Shown one piece after another: positions 55,875 to 64,000 of a DNA stretch of 64,000 nt. The position numbers were made by a program, and so were the translations under genes. The notes below the pieces were generated by a model. That model was not told where the DNA came from, searched no databases, and worked only from the letters and a program-made list of their open reading frames with translations. Origin of the DNA: Nocardioides zeae (GTDB taxonomy: Bacteria; Actinomycetota; Actinomycetes; Propionibacteriales; Nocardioidaceae); assembly GCF_030818655.1 (NCBI RefSeq), contig NZ_JAUTAN010000001.1, forward strand, positions 2,728,001 through 2,792,000, read 5' to 3'. Position 1 is the first letter of the stretch; the number at the start of each line of letters is the position of its first letter.

Positions 55875-56370
55875 GAAAACGCGGACGAGCGCCGGACGGG
55901 GCGGAAGAAAACGCGGACCGGTGGCCGCGACATTCCGGCGGGGGCTGCCGCCCGTTCGGTCCGCGTTTTCCTGATCCTGGCCGAGGCTGGGTGAACTCCA
56001 TTGCCCGATGAGCAACCGGGCCTTTCCAGGGGTCGGGCGGGCCGGGTCCGCAGAGGATCCAGCCCACCGGGTGCGTTGGATCGTCCGGTGGCTCGGGCGG
56101 GGCCCCGATCAGCCTTGCGAAATGGGACGTTGGTGCAGCGCTGATCGCCTCCGGCTCGCCCCAGCTGCACATTTCCGAGACCGGTGCGAGACCCGTCCGG
56201 GGCCACCCGGTCGACCAGCACGGGCCAGGGCAAACGGCGGAGGGTCCAGCACGTGCCGGTCGGAGTGCTGGCCCGGGCGAGGAGAACGCGGACCAGGTGC
56301 GCCGGGGAGTCCGCGTTTTCCTGTTCCCAGCCGGGTCCGGTCCGCGTTTTCCTGTCCAGTCCGCGTTTTC
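55875..56370. repeat. GAAAACGCGGAC repeat cluster, family B
   Basis: Direct copies at 55875-55886 and 55907-55918, a variant (GAGAACGCGGAC) at 56282-56293, and inverse copies at 55959-55970, 56309-56320, 56340-56351 and 56359-56370. The same 12-mer occurs at 3235-3334. Confidence 0.88.
56123..56180. repeat. degenerate family A inverted repeat
   Basis: Left side GAAATGGGACGTTGG and right side CCAGCTGCACATTTC pair imperfectly. The right arm matches family A at 3395-3449. Confidence 0.6.
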
Positions 56371-56407
56371 CTTCCCCGGTTCGGCCGCCGCGCGCACTCT
56401 CGTCGCG

Positions 56408-56480
56408 CATCTCGACGCCTACGCCGCGCCGTTCGACCCATCTCGACGCCCACGCCGCGCCGTTCAACCCAACTCGACGC
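56408..56480. repeat. 31-base tandem repeat, inverted orientation, family E
   Basis: Two full units and a partial third of CATCTCGACGCCTACGCCGC-type sequence, period 31, reverse-complementary to the units at 55766-55858. The two blocks bracket about 550 bases. Confidence 0.85.
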
Positions 56481-56482
56481 GC

Positions 56483-57250
56483 TCAGGCCACGTGCACCAC
56501 GCGGGTGGGGCCGTCGTCGTCGACGAGCAGGGATCCGGTGGCGTCGGCGACGGCGTCGAGGGCCACGTCGGCCACGATGTCCCGCGAGCCGTCGGGCACG
56601 ATCACGGCCGCCTCGGTGCCCACCGGGCCCAGCGACCGCAGGCTGCCGCGGTCGGGCCGCGTCGACCGGACGTGGCCGGGCTCGAGCGCGATCGCCCGGC
56701 CACCCGGACCCAGGTTGCGCACGACGTCGCGCCAGGCCGCGTCCCGCGCCGTACCGACCTCGGCCCTCGCCCCGGTGCCGCGGTCGGCGACCGGCCACCA
56801 CTCCTGGAGCCAGCGACCCACCTGCTGGGGCACCCCGGTCTCGGCGAGCCGGGCACCGAGCCGTTCCCGGCCGGTGATCGGGTCGACGTGGACCATGCGC
56901 GGGTAGCCGTCGCCGTCGACCTGCACCACGTGGGTCGGCACGTGGGCGAGCCAGTCGCCCGCGAGCACGGTGCCGGCGTAGCCGGCCTGCAGGTCGAAGC
57001 GGATCTCCGCCCGGGGCAGCGCCCGCGCGATCGCGGGCGTCAGCGCGCCGACCGAGCCCAGGAGGACGAGCTCGGCGGGGTCCTCGGTGACGAGGAGGTC
57101 GAGCACGTCCTCGCGGGCCTGCAGCAGCGTCGGCGGGTGGGAACGCAGGTAACCCTGCGCCGAGCCGTAGAGCGCCGCGTCCCAGGCCTGCTTCCACGTC
57201 GGCTCGCTGGGCGGTGGCAGGGCCGGCATGCCGAGGCTGGTGAGGGTCAT
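56483..57250 (-). CDS. MidA-like SAM-dependent methyltransferase
   Basis: 255 residues from ATG 57250. WKQAWDAALYGSAQGYLRSH near residue 20, LGPGGRAIALEPGHVRSTRP near residue 190 and the internal duplication of Rossmann-like segments (LVLLGSVGALTPAIARALP near residue 62) resemble the MidA/NDUFAF7-type methyltransferases of actinobacteria, in shortened form. The classic glycine-rich EVGAGxG loop is replaced by LLGSVGALTP, so activity is uncertain. It follows the GNAT gene by 23 bases and ends at the repeat locus. Confidence 0.6.
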   Translation of the reverse strand: MTLTSLGMPALPPPSEPTWKQAWDAALYGSAQGYLRSHPPTLLQAREDVLDLLVTEDPAELVLLGSVGALTPAIARALPRAEIRFDLQAGYAGTVLAGDWLAHVPTHVVQVDGDGYPRMVHVDPITGRERLGARLAETGVPQQVGRWLQEWWPVADRGTGARAEVGTARDAAWRDVVRNLGPGGRAIALEPGHVRSTRPDRGSLRSLGPVGTEAAVIVPDGSRDIVADVALDAVADATGSLLVDDDGPTRVVHVA

Positions 57251-57273
57251 GGCGGATCGGGGCAGCACGGCCG

Positions 57274-58375
57274 TCAGGCGTCCGCGCCCGGCGTCGCCAC
57301 CGGGACGTCCTTGTGCCAGGACTGCGTCATGTACGCCGTGGTCCACCCCATCGACGTGTAGAGCCCGTCGGCACCCGTGGGCGAGTCGGCGTCGACCTCC
57401 AGCCCGACCCGGTCGCGGTCCCGCGCCGCGGCGTCGGCGATGACCGTGTGGAGGAGGCCCTTCGCCACGCCCCGGCCGCGGGCGTTGGAGAGCACGCCGA
57501 GGTAGTCCACGTAGGACCCGTTCGGCCCGTCGTCGGAGATGCTCTCGGTCGCGACCAGCGCACCGGCCGCCACCGGAGCACCCGCGTCGACGATCTCGGC
57601 CAGCCACCAGTGGTCCCACCGGTGCCCCGGGTCCTGGCGCAGCCGGTGGACGAACTCCGCGAAGGTCTCCTCGCGCGAGTTGAAGTGGTCGGTGAAGGCA
57701 CCTTCGAGCACCTCGTGCACGGCGCGGAGGTCGGCCTCGTCGGGCATCCCGTCGTCGGCGCTGCCGACGGCCCGGAACAGCACGCCGTTCTTCTCCCAGC
57801 GCTCGGGGTCGGGCACCAGCCCGGCCTCCGCCGGCGTCACGGGGCGGCTCATCTGCCACCACGACCGCACCCGGTCGAAGCCCGCCCCGGCCAGCCAGGC
57901 GTGCTGGCGCGGGTCGTCGGCGAACGCGCCGGTGTCGATCTGCTGGACCGCGAGCCCGCGAGCGGCTCCCACCTCGCGGGCCTGGCCCTCGGCCCACGCG
58001 AAGAGCACGCGGGAGCAGGGCCCCGGCGACCCGGTGGTCGATGTCGCGGGCGACGACGTGGACGTAGAGCATGCGGCCCGCCGCGCGGTCGTGGACGCTC
58101 CCCCACGCCTGGATCACGCCGTCGGCGTCGCGGACCACCACGTTCTCGCGGGTGCGCGTGCCCAGGTCGGAGATCTCGACGAGCACGCCGTCGCGGTCGG
58201 CGCCGGCCCAGCCGCGGCCCGCGGTCTCGTGGCCACGGAGGAGCTCGACGAGCCGGTCGACGTCGGCGTCCACGGCGGGGTCGACCGTGTCGACCAGCCA
58301 GCCGTCGGGCAGGGGTGGGTCACCGGGCAGGAGCTCGTCGGGGTCCGACTCGAATCGACTGTCGTCCGGGATCAC
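57274..58375 (-). pseudogene. tandem GNAT acetyltransferase gene broken by one frameshift
   Basis: The 5' part (from GTG 58375) encodes the start of the first GNAT domain through DADGVIQAWGSVHDRAAG and VHVVARDIDHRVAGALLPR. A one-base shift at about 58010-58025 (CTGCTCCCGC) moves the frame to VLFAWAEGQAREVGA, which continues through SWWQMSRPV and a second GNAT domain with VDYLGVLSNARGRGVAKGLL (the acetyl-CoA loop RGRGVA) to 57274. The rejoined protein is about 366 residues with two GNAT domains, the architecture of mycothiol synthase-like enzymes, but I do not claim MshD. Sequence error is as likely as true decay. Confidence 0.8.
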
Positions 58376-58431
58376 CCGTGCGATTGTGCCGCACGGGCAC
58401 CGCGTGCCCGGCGGCCGCCCTCAGGAGGGTC

Positions 58432-59037
58432 TCAGGCGTGCTTGCGCAGGTCGACGTGGGAGCCCTCCCACGCCAGGAGGTCGGCGCGCACGACGTCGAG
58501 CTCCTGCTCGAGCTCCGCGAGGCGCACGATGGCCTCGGCGGCACGGTCCTCGGCGGCCTGCAGCTTGCGCCGCAGCTCGTCGCGCTCCGCCACGGCGGCG
58601 TCCGCACGCTTCGCCTCGGCGTCGGCCCGACGGGTCAGCTCGACGACCTTCGCCTGCGCGAGCTCGACCGCCTGCTCGAGGTCGCTGATCGCCTTCTCGC
58701 GCGCCGAGATGGCGTCGTCGCGGTCGGCGATGCGGCCCTCGACGGAGGCGATGAACTCGGCGTTCTCCGTGGAGCGCCGGGCCGCGAGGTCGGCGTACTC
58801 CTTCGCCTGCGACGCCCGGTCCGCCGCGGCGTCGCGGCGCGACGCCATCAGCTCGGAGTGGGCGATGCGCAGCGCGGCCGCGCCCAGGAGCACGGCGACG
58901 GCACCCGCGACGGCGACGGCGAGGAAGGAGCCCGTGGGCACGACGGCGGCCAGCAGCACGCCAGCGGCAACGATGAGGGCGACGGCCACGACGAGGCGCG
59001 TGCTGCGCTGCCGGCGACGAGCGTTGGGGGAAGCCAT
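58432..59037 (-). CDS. membrane protein with long coiled coil
   Basis: 201 residues. Two N-terminal membrane helices (LVVAVALIVAAGVLLAAVV and FLAVAVAGAVAVLLGAAAL) are followed by about 130 residues of heptad-rich coiled coil (DRDDAISAREKAISDLEQAV and neighbours) facing the cytoplasm. A similar gene lies between panC and folK in mycobacteria. Its function is unknown; a scaffold role is possible. ATG 59037 is preferred to a GTG three codons upstream because TAGGGT sits seven bases before it. Confidence 0.78.
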   Translation of the reverse strand: MASPNARRRQRSTRLVVAVALIVAAGVLLAAVVPTGSFLAVAVAGAVAVLLGAAALRIAHSELMASRRDAAADRASQAKEYADLAARRSTENAEFIASVEGRIADRDDAISAREKAISDLEQAVELAQAKVVELTRRADAEAKRADAAVAERDELRRKLQAAEDRAAEAIVRLAELEQELDVVRADLLAWEGSHVDLRKHA

Positions 59038-59044
59038 GGTCGCC

Positions 59045-59050
59045 ACCCTA
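59045..59050 (-). promoter_or_regulatory. -10 box of a leaderless transcript
   Basis: TAGGGT on the minus strand, seven bases before ATG 59037. Confidence 0.55.
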
Positions 59051-59608
59051 GGGAGCAGGCGGCTCCGCGGGGACGCGACACGCCCGTTCGAGCAGCAACG
59101 ACGCGGCCAGCACGGCCCCGGCGGCCACCGCGGCCACGAGGCTGCGGGTGAGGCGCTCCCCCGCGACGTACGACGGGGAGCCGAGCCAGCTGACCGCGTG
59201 CCCCACGTAGCCGCCCACCAGCAGGGCCCCCACCAGCGCGCACGCGCGCGCCAGCACCAGCCGGTTGACGGCCTGGTGGGCGAGCAGGTCGGCGCGGGCG
59301 CGCTCCACGGTGCGACGCGTGAACCAGGCGGTGCCCGCCAGGATCGCGGCCACCAGCACGAGGAGCAGCACCTGCGTCCAGCTCACCGGCGGGACCTCCA
59401 CGCCCAGCGATCGACCCAGCCGACGGAGCAACCATCCGCCGACGAGACCGACGACGAGGAAGGCCGTCAGCGCCGCCGGCGAGACGGGTCCGAGCCGCGA
59501 GCCGTCGGGCTCCCCGGTGCCCCCGGTGCCCCCGGTGCCCCCGGGGCCTCCGGTGCCCCCGGGGGCGTCGCCTCCGTCAGGCGGGGTTGGCGAGGACGAG
59601 GTCGTCAC
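59048..59608 (-). CDS. DUF3180 membrane protein
   Basis: 186 residues with four predicted membrane helices. The N-terminus is a Gly/Pro/Thr-rich tract made of GGTGG repeats, and ALVGALLVGGYVGHAVSW near residue 115 matches the actinobacterial DUF3180 family found next to folK. The GTG at 59608 lies inside the 3' end of folK (32-base overlap). It is the only reasonable start but has a weak ribosome site. Function unknown; the constant linkage to folate genes suggests cotranscription rather than a folate role. Confidence 0.8.
   Translation of the reverse strand: MTTSSSPTPPDGGDAPGGTGGPGGTGGTGGTGEPDGSRLGPVSPAALTAFLVVGLVGGWLLRRLGRSLGVEVPPVSWTQVLLLVLVAAILAGTAWFTRRTVERARADLLAHQAVNRLVLARACALVGALLVGGYVGHAVSWLGSPSYVAGERLTRSLVAAVAAGAVLAASLLLERACRVPAEPPAP
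59512..59565. repeat. 9-bp tandem repeat within the DUF3180 gene
   Basis: GTGCCCCCG-type units are repeated several times, encoding the Gly-rich GGTGG tract near the protein start. The copy number may vary. Confidence 0.8.
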
Positions 59609-60149
59609 GCCGCTGGAGCCCCTGGTCACCGGTCGCGCCGAGCAGGTCGGCGACGCGACCGTGGTCGGGGATCTCGGCGTCGGGCTCGAGGTCGTACCAC
59701 GGCTGCAGGACGAACGCCCGCTCCGCAGCACGCGGGTGGGGCAGCTGCAGCCACGGCTCGTTGCTGCGCCGGTCGCCGACGACGATGAGGTCGACGTCGA
59801 GCGTGCGGGGCGCGTTGACGACGCCGTCGCGCTCGCGGCCGAAGGCGTCCTCGATGGCCTGCATGCGGTCGATGAGACGCGCGGCGGAGAGGGTCGTGTC
59901 GAAGAGGACGACCGCGTTCAAGAAGGTGTCGGAGCCCGCGGGCGCACCCAGCGGCTCGGACTCGTAGACCGCGGAGACGTTGGTGATCCACACCTCGGGG
60001 GTGTCCGCCAGCGCGTCCACCGCACCCTGCAGGTTCGCGAACCGGTCGCCGAGGTTGGACCCCAACGAGACCACCGTGCGGCGGATGGGTCGCATCTCCC
60101 CGGTCAGGGTGTCCGCGTCGATGATGTGAGGGTTCGGAGTCTCGGTCAC
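59577..60149 (-). CDS. folK: 2-amino-4-hydroxy-6-hydroxymethyldihydropteridine diphosphokinase
   Basis: FolK transfers pyrophosphate from ATP to hydroxymethyl-dihydropterin in folate synthesis. The 190 residues include VVSLGSNLGDRFANLQGAVD near residue 27, VYESEPLG near residue 62, NAPRTLDVDLIVVGD near residue 113 and LQLPHPRAAERAFVLQPW near residue 135. A 25-residue N-terminal extension is specific to this group. GTG 60149 overlaps the folB stop by four bases. Confidence 0.94.
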   Translation of the reverse strand: MTETPNPHIIDADTLTGEMRPIRRTVVSLGSNLGDRFANLQGAVDALADTPEVWITNVSAVYESEPLGAPAGSDTFLNAVVLFDTTLSAARLIDRMQAIEDAFGRERDGVVNAPRTLDVDLIVVGDRRSNEPWLQLPHPRAAERAFVLQPWYDLEPDAEIPDHGRVADLLGATGDQGLQRRDDLVLANPA

Positions 60150-60514
60150 CTTGGGCCTCGTTTCCGTTCGATCGTCAGCGCCACGTCGGTGAACGTCGTG
60201 GGGATGGGTGCGTCAGGCTTGTGGAGGGTCACCCGGACCCATTCAACACGACGTTCCAACAGCACCACGTCAGCGATGCGCTGGACCACCGTCTCGACCA
60301 GATCGACGGGATCGGACTCCACGGCGGCCTTCACCGCCATGGTGAGACTTCCGTAGTCGACCGTGTCGTGCAAGTCGTCGGACGCCGCCGCGGGAGCCGT
60401 GTCGAGCCCCAGCACGAGGTCCACCACGAACCGCTGGCCCTCGCGCCGCTCGTCGGGGAAGACGCCGTGGTGCGCCCAGCACTCGATGCCCCGCACGGCC
60501 AGCTCGTCGGTCAC
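60146..60514 (-). CDS. folB: dihydroneopterin aldolase
   Basis: FolB cleaves dihydroneopterin to the hydroxymethyl pterin used by FolK. The 122 residues carry LAVRGIECWAHHGVFPDERR at the start, VDYGSLTMAV near residue 55, the active-site segment DLVETVVQRIADVVL near residue 72 and VTLHKPDAPIP near residue 95. GTG 60514 overlaps the folP stop (GTGA), and the folB stop overlaps folK, so folP-folB-folK are translationally coupled. Confidence 0.94.
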   Translation of the reverse strand: MTDELAVRGIECWAHHGVFPDERREGQRFVVDLVLGLDTAPAAASDDLHDTVDYGSLTMAVKAAVESDPVDLVETVVQRIADVVLLERRVEWVRVTLHKPDAPIPTTFTDVALTIERKRGPR

Positions 60515-61371
60515 GCCTGCTCCTCCCCCGTCGTGCTCGCGTCGGGACCCGCTGCCCCGTCCGCTGCCCCGCGCCACGCCTCGCGCACCGCGAGCACGTC
60601 GCGGCTCGCGCGCACGTCGTGCACGCGCACGCACCACACCCCGGCCTCCGCCAGCATGAGGGTCAGCGCGGCGGTCGCGTGCTCGCGTCCGTCCACCGGA
60701 CGCGGCCCCTCGGGTCCCGCCAGCAGCCGGCCGAGGAAGGTCTTCCGGCTCGCGCCGACGAGCAGGCGGTGGCCCAGCCCGTCGAGCCGCCCGAGCCCCG
60801 CGAGCAGCTCCCAGTTGTGGTGCGCGCCCTTCGCGAAGCCCAGGCCGGGGTCGAGCACCAGCCGCTCGGGCGCGATGCCGGCGGCGAGGGCGGCGTCGCG
60901 GCGTACCGCCAGCTCCTCGGCCACCTCCGTCACCACGCCCCGCGGGTAGTCCGCGAAGTCGGTCATGCGGTCGGCGTGCGCGCGCCAGTGCATGGCCACG
61001 TACGTCGCACCCGCCTCCGCGGTCACGGCGAGCACGCGGGGGTCGGCCAGGCCGCCCGAGACGTCGTTGACGACGGTGGCGCCGGCGGCGAGGGCCGCCT
61101 CGGCGACCTCCGCGCGCATGGTGTCCACCGAGACGGTGACGCCGGCGACGGCGAGCTCGCGGATGACGGGGACGACGCGGTCGAGCTCCTCGGCCAGCAG
61201 CGGTCGGGTCGCGCCCGGGCGGGTCGACTCGCCCCCGATGTCGAGGAGGTCGGCGCCGTCGGCCACCAGCGCGAGACCGTGCGCGACCGCGCGCTCGGGA
61301 TCGGCCCAGCGGCCACCGTCGGAGAAGGAGTCGGGCGTGACGTTGACGACGCCCATGAGGAGCGGACGCAC
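60511..61371 (-). CDS. folP: dihydropteroate synthase
   Basis: FolP condenses pterin pyrophosphate with p-aminobenzoate and is the sulfonamide target. The 286 residues show MGVVNVTPDSFSDGGRW at residue 7, LLDIGGESTRPGA near residue 45, VVNDVSGG near residue 95, VLDPGLGFAKGAHHNWELL near residue 180 and LVGASRKTFLGRLL near residue 210. GTG 61371 follows GAGGAG and lies 12 bases after the folE stop. Confidence 0.95.
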   Translation of the reverse strand: MRPLLMGVVNVTPDSFSDGGRWADPERAVAHGLALVADGADLLDIGGESTRPGATRPLLAEELDRVVPVIRELAVAGVTVSVDTMRAEVAEAALAAGATVVNDVSGGLADPRVLAVTAEAGATYVAMHWRAHADRMTDFADYPRGVVTEVAEELAVRRDAALAAGIAPERLVLDPGLGFAKGAHHNWELLAGLGRLDGLGHRLLVGASRKTFLGRLLAGPEGPRPVDGREHATAALTLMLAEAGVWCVRVHDVRASRDVLAVREAWRGAADGAAGPDASTTGEEQA

Positions 61372-61382
61372 GGACCGGCTCC

Positions 61383-61990
61383 TCAGCGGCGCGGGCTGTG
61401 GATCAGCGCCATGGCCTCCGACCGCGTGGTCGGGTCGTGCATCTGGCCCCGGACCGCCGAGGTCAGCGTGCGCGCGCCCGCCTTGCGCACCCCGCGCATC
61501 GTCATGCAGAGGTGCTCGGCCTCGATGACGACGATGCAGCCGCGCGGCTCGAGGATCCGCATGAGGGCGTCGGCCACCTGCGTCGTGAGCCGCTCCTGCA
61601 CCTGCGGGCGCTTCGCGTAGACGTCGACCAGGCGGGCCAGCTTCGAGAGACCCGTGATCTTGCCGCTCGCCGACGGGATGTAGCCCACGTGCGCCACGCC
61701 CGTGAAGGGGACGAGGTGGTGCTCGCACATGCTCCAGAGCTCGATGTCGCGCACGAGGACCATCTCGTCGTGCCCGATGTCGAACGTCGTGGTCAGCACG
61801 TCCTCCGGCTGCTGACGCAGCCCGGCGGTGAGCTCCGCGTAGGCCCGCGCCACGCGGGCCGGCGTCTGCTGCAGGCCCTCGCGGTCGGGGTCCTCGCCGA
61901 TAGCGAACAACAGCTCGCGGATGGCGGCCTCGGCGCGGTCGTGGTCGTAGTCGGGACGCTCGGCCGGGTCGGGGTGGGACACCGGGCTGA

Positions 61991-61994
<4 letters not shown>
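61383..61994 (-). CDS. folE: GTP cyclohydrolase I
   Basis: FolE makes dihydroneopterin triphosphate from GTP, the first folate step. From GTG 61994 the protein is 203 residues, the usual length. It has [20 protein letters not shown] near residue 30, zinc/active-site [20 protein letters not shown] near residue 85, [20 protein letters not shown] near residue 115 and [19 protein letters not shown] near residue 155. The frame is open upstream into ftsH, so as written the two proteins read as one. GTG 61994 sits in a GTGA with an out-of-frame TGA, the overlap pattern used elsewhere in this operon. Confidence 0.92.

Positions 61995-64000
<2,006 letters not shown>

Larger units (their letters stand above)
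55592..56482. other. 891-base non-coding locus built from nested repeats
   Basis: This lies between the divergently placed 5' end of the DUF2520 gene and the 3' end of the MidA-like gene. From left to right it holds direct 31-base tandem repeats (55766-55858), GAAAACGCGGAC twice direct and once inverted (55875-55970), a degenerate family A palindrome (about 56123-56180), one variant direct copy and three inverse copies of the 12-mer (56282-56370), and inverted 31-base repeats (56408-56480). The open frames crossing it are made of repeat and show no domain, so I call no gene. The pan operon promoter should be at its left end (55592-55760), where I see no clear box. Confidence 0.75.

Noticed and set aside
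55709..56467. Long open frames on both strands across the 56-kb repeat locus
   Set aside because: They are composed of the tandem and inverted repeats, are open in several frames at once because of GC content, and show no domain, ribosome site or helix pattern.
56483..58375. One large protein joining the GNAT start with the MidA-like methyltransferase
   Set aside because: The frame is open by chance after the GNAT frameshift; the middle portion is the out-of-frame shadow of the second GNAT domain.

Overview
The window is one stretch of a very GC-rich chromosome with actinobacterial gene content: Lsr2, SigE/anti-sigma/HtrA, DisA, a DUF3117 protein, an ileS T-box leader, many GTG starts, 4-base start/stop overlaps and TANNNT boxes placed 7-8 bases before start codons. 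Gene order from dapD to folE/ftsH broadly resembles other actinobacteria, and Nocardioidaceae-like is my best guess. There are no rRNA or tRNA genes, no CRISPR array and no transposase.

Layout. 1-14328 is an accessory catabolic region. It holds the end of an FdrA-like gene, a DUF1116 (YlbE-like) gene, a CynX-type MFS transporter, a leftward moxR-VWA-xdhC operon typical of molybdenum-hydroxylase maturation, hyuA/hyuB-type ATP-dependent hydantoinase subunits, an NmrA-like protein, a carbamate kinase and a ring-opening amidohydrolase (cyanuric acid hydrolase/barbiturase family). Read together, this looks like degradation of a cyclic ureide, with carbamoyl phosphate used to make ATP. The substrate is not known. 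15032-17992 is the proton-translocating transhydrogenase pntAB. 18213-27232 carries a secreted GH30 hydrolase, a small HTH protein, htrA-rseA-sigE with a divergent O-methyltransferase, pepA, the DUF3117 protein, an M14 carboxypeptidase and two small membrane proteins.

27246-40887 carries a LOG-family protein, dapE, a siderophore-interacting protein with an iron-box, ileS with its T-box, a Ser/Thr kinase plus lipoprotein pair, a patatin, an MFS transporter, a frameshifted small gene, dapD and a secreted protein. 41010-49641 carries a PAS histidine kinase, an FHA protein, disA, a membrane protein, mutY, clpC and lsr2. 49793-55591 is a cofactor operon (DUF2520-panC-panD, nadB-nadC, coaX). 56483-64000 has a MidA-like methyltransferase, a frameshifted double GNAT, two membrane proteins and folK-folB-folP-folE-ftsH; ftsH runs off the right edge.

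Two themes cut across the map. First, intergenic gaps are filled with several families of short inverted repeats, the densest being a nested, roughly mirror-symmetric locus at 55.77-56.48 kb. Second, at least three genes (38.5 kb, nadC, the GNAT gene) and probably the 3' end of ftsH show single indels in GC runs, which suggests sequence error as much as real gene decay.
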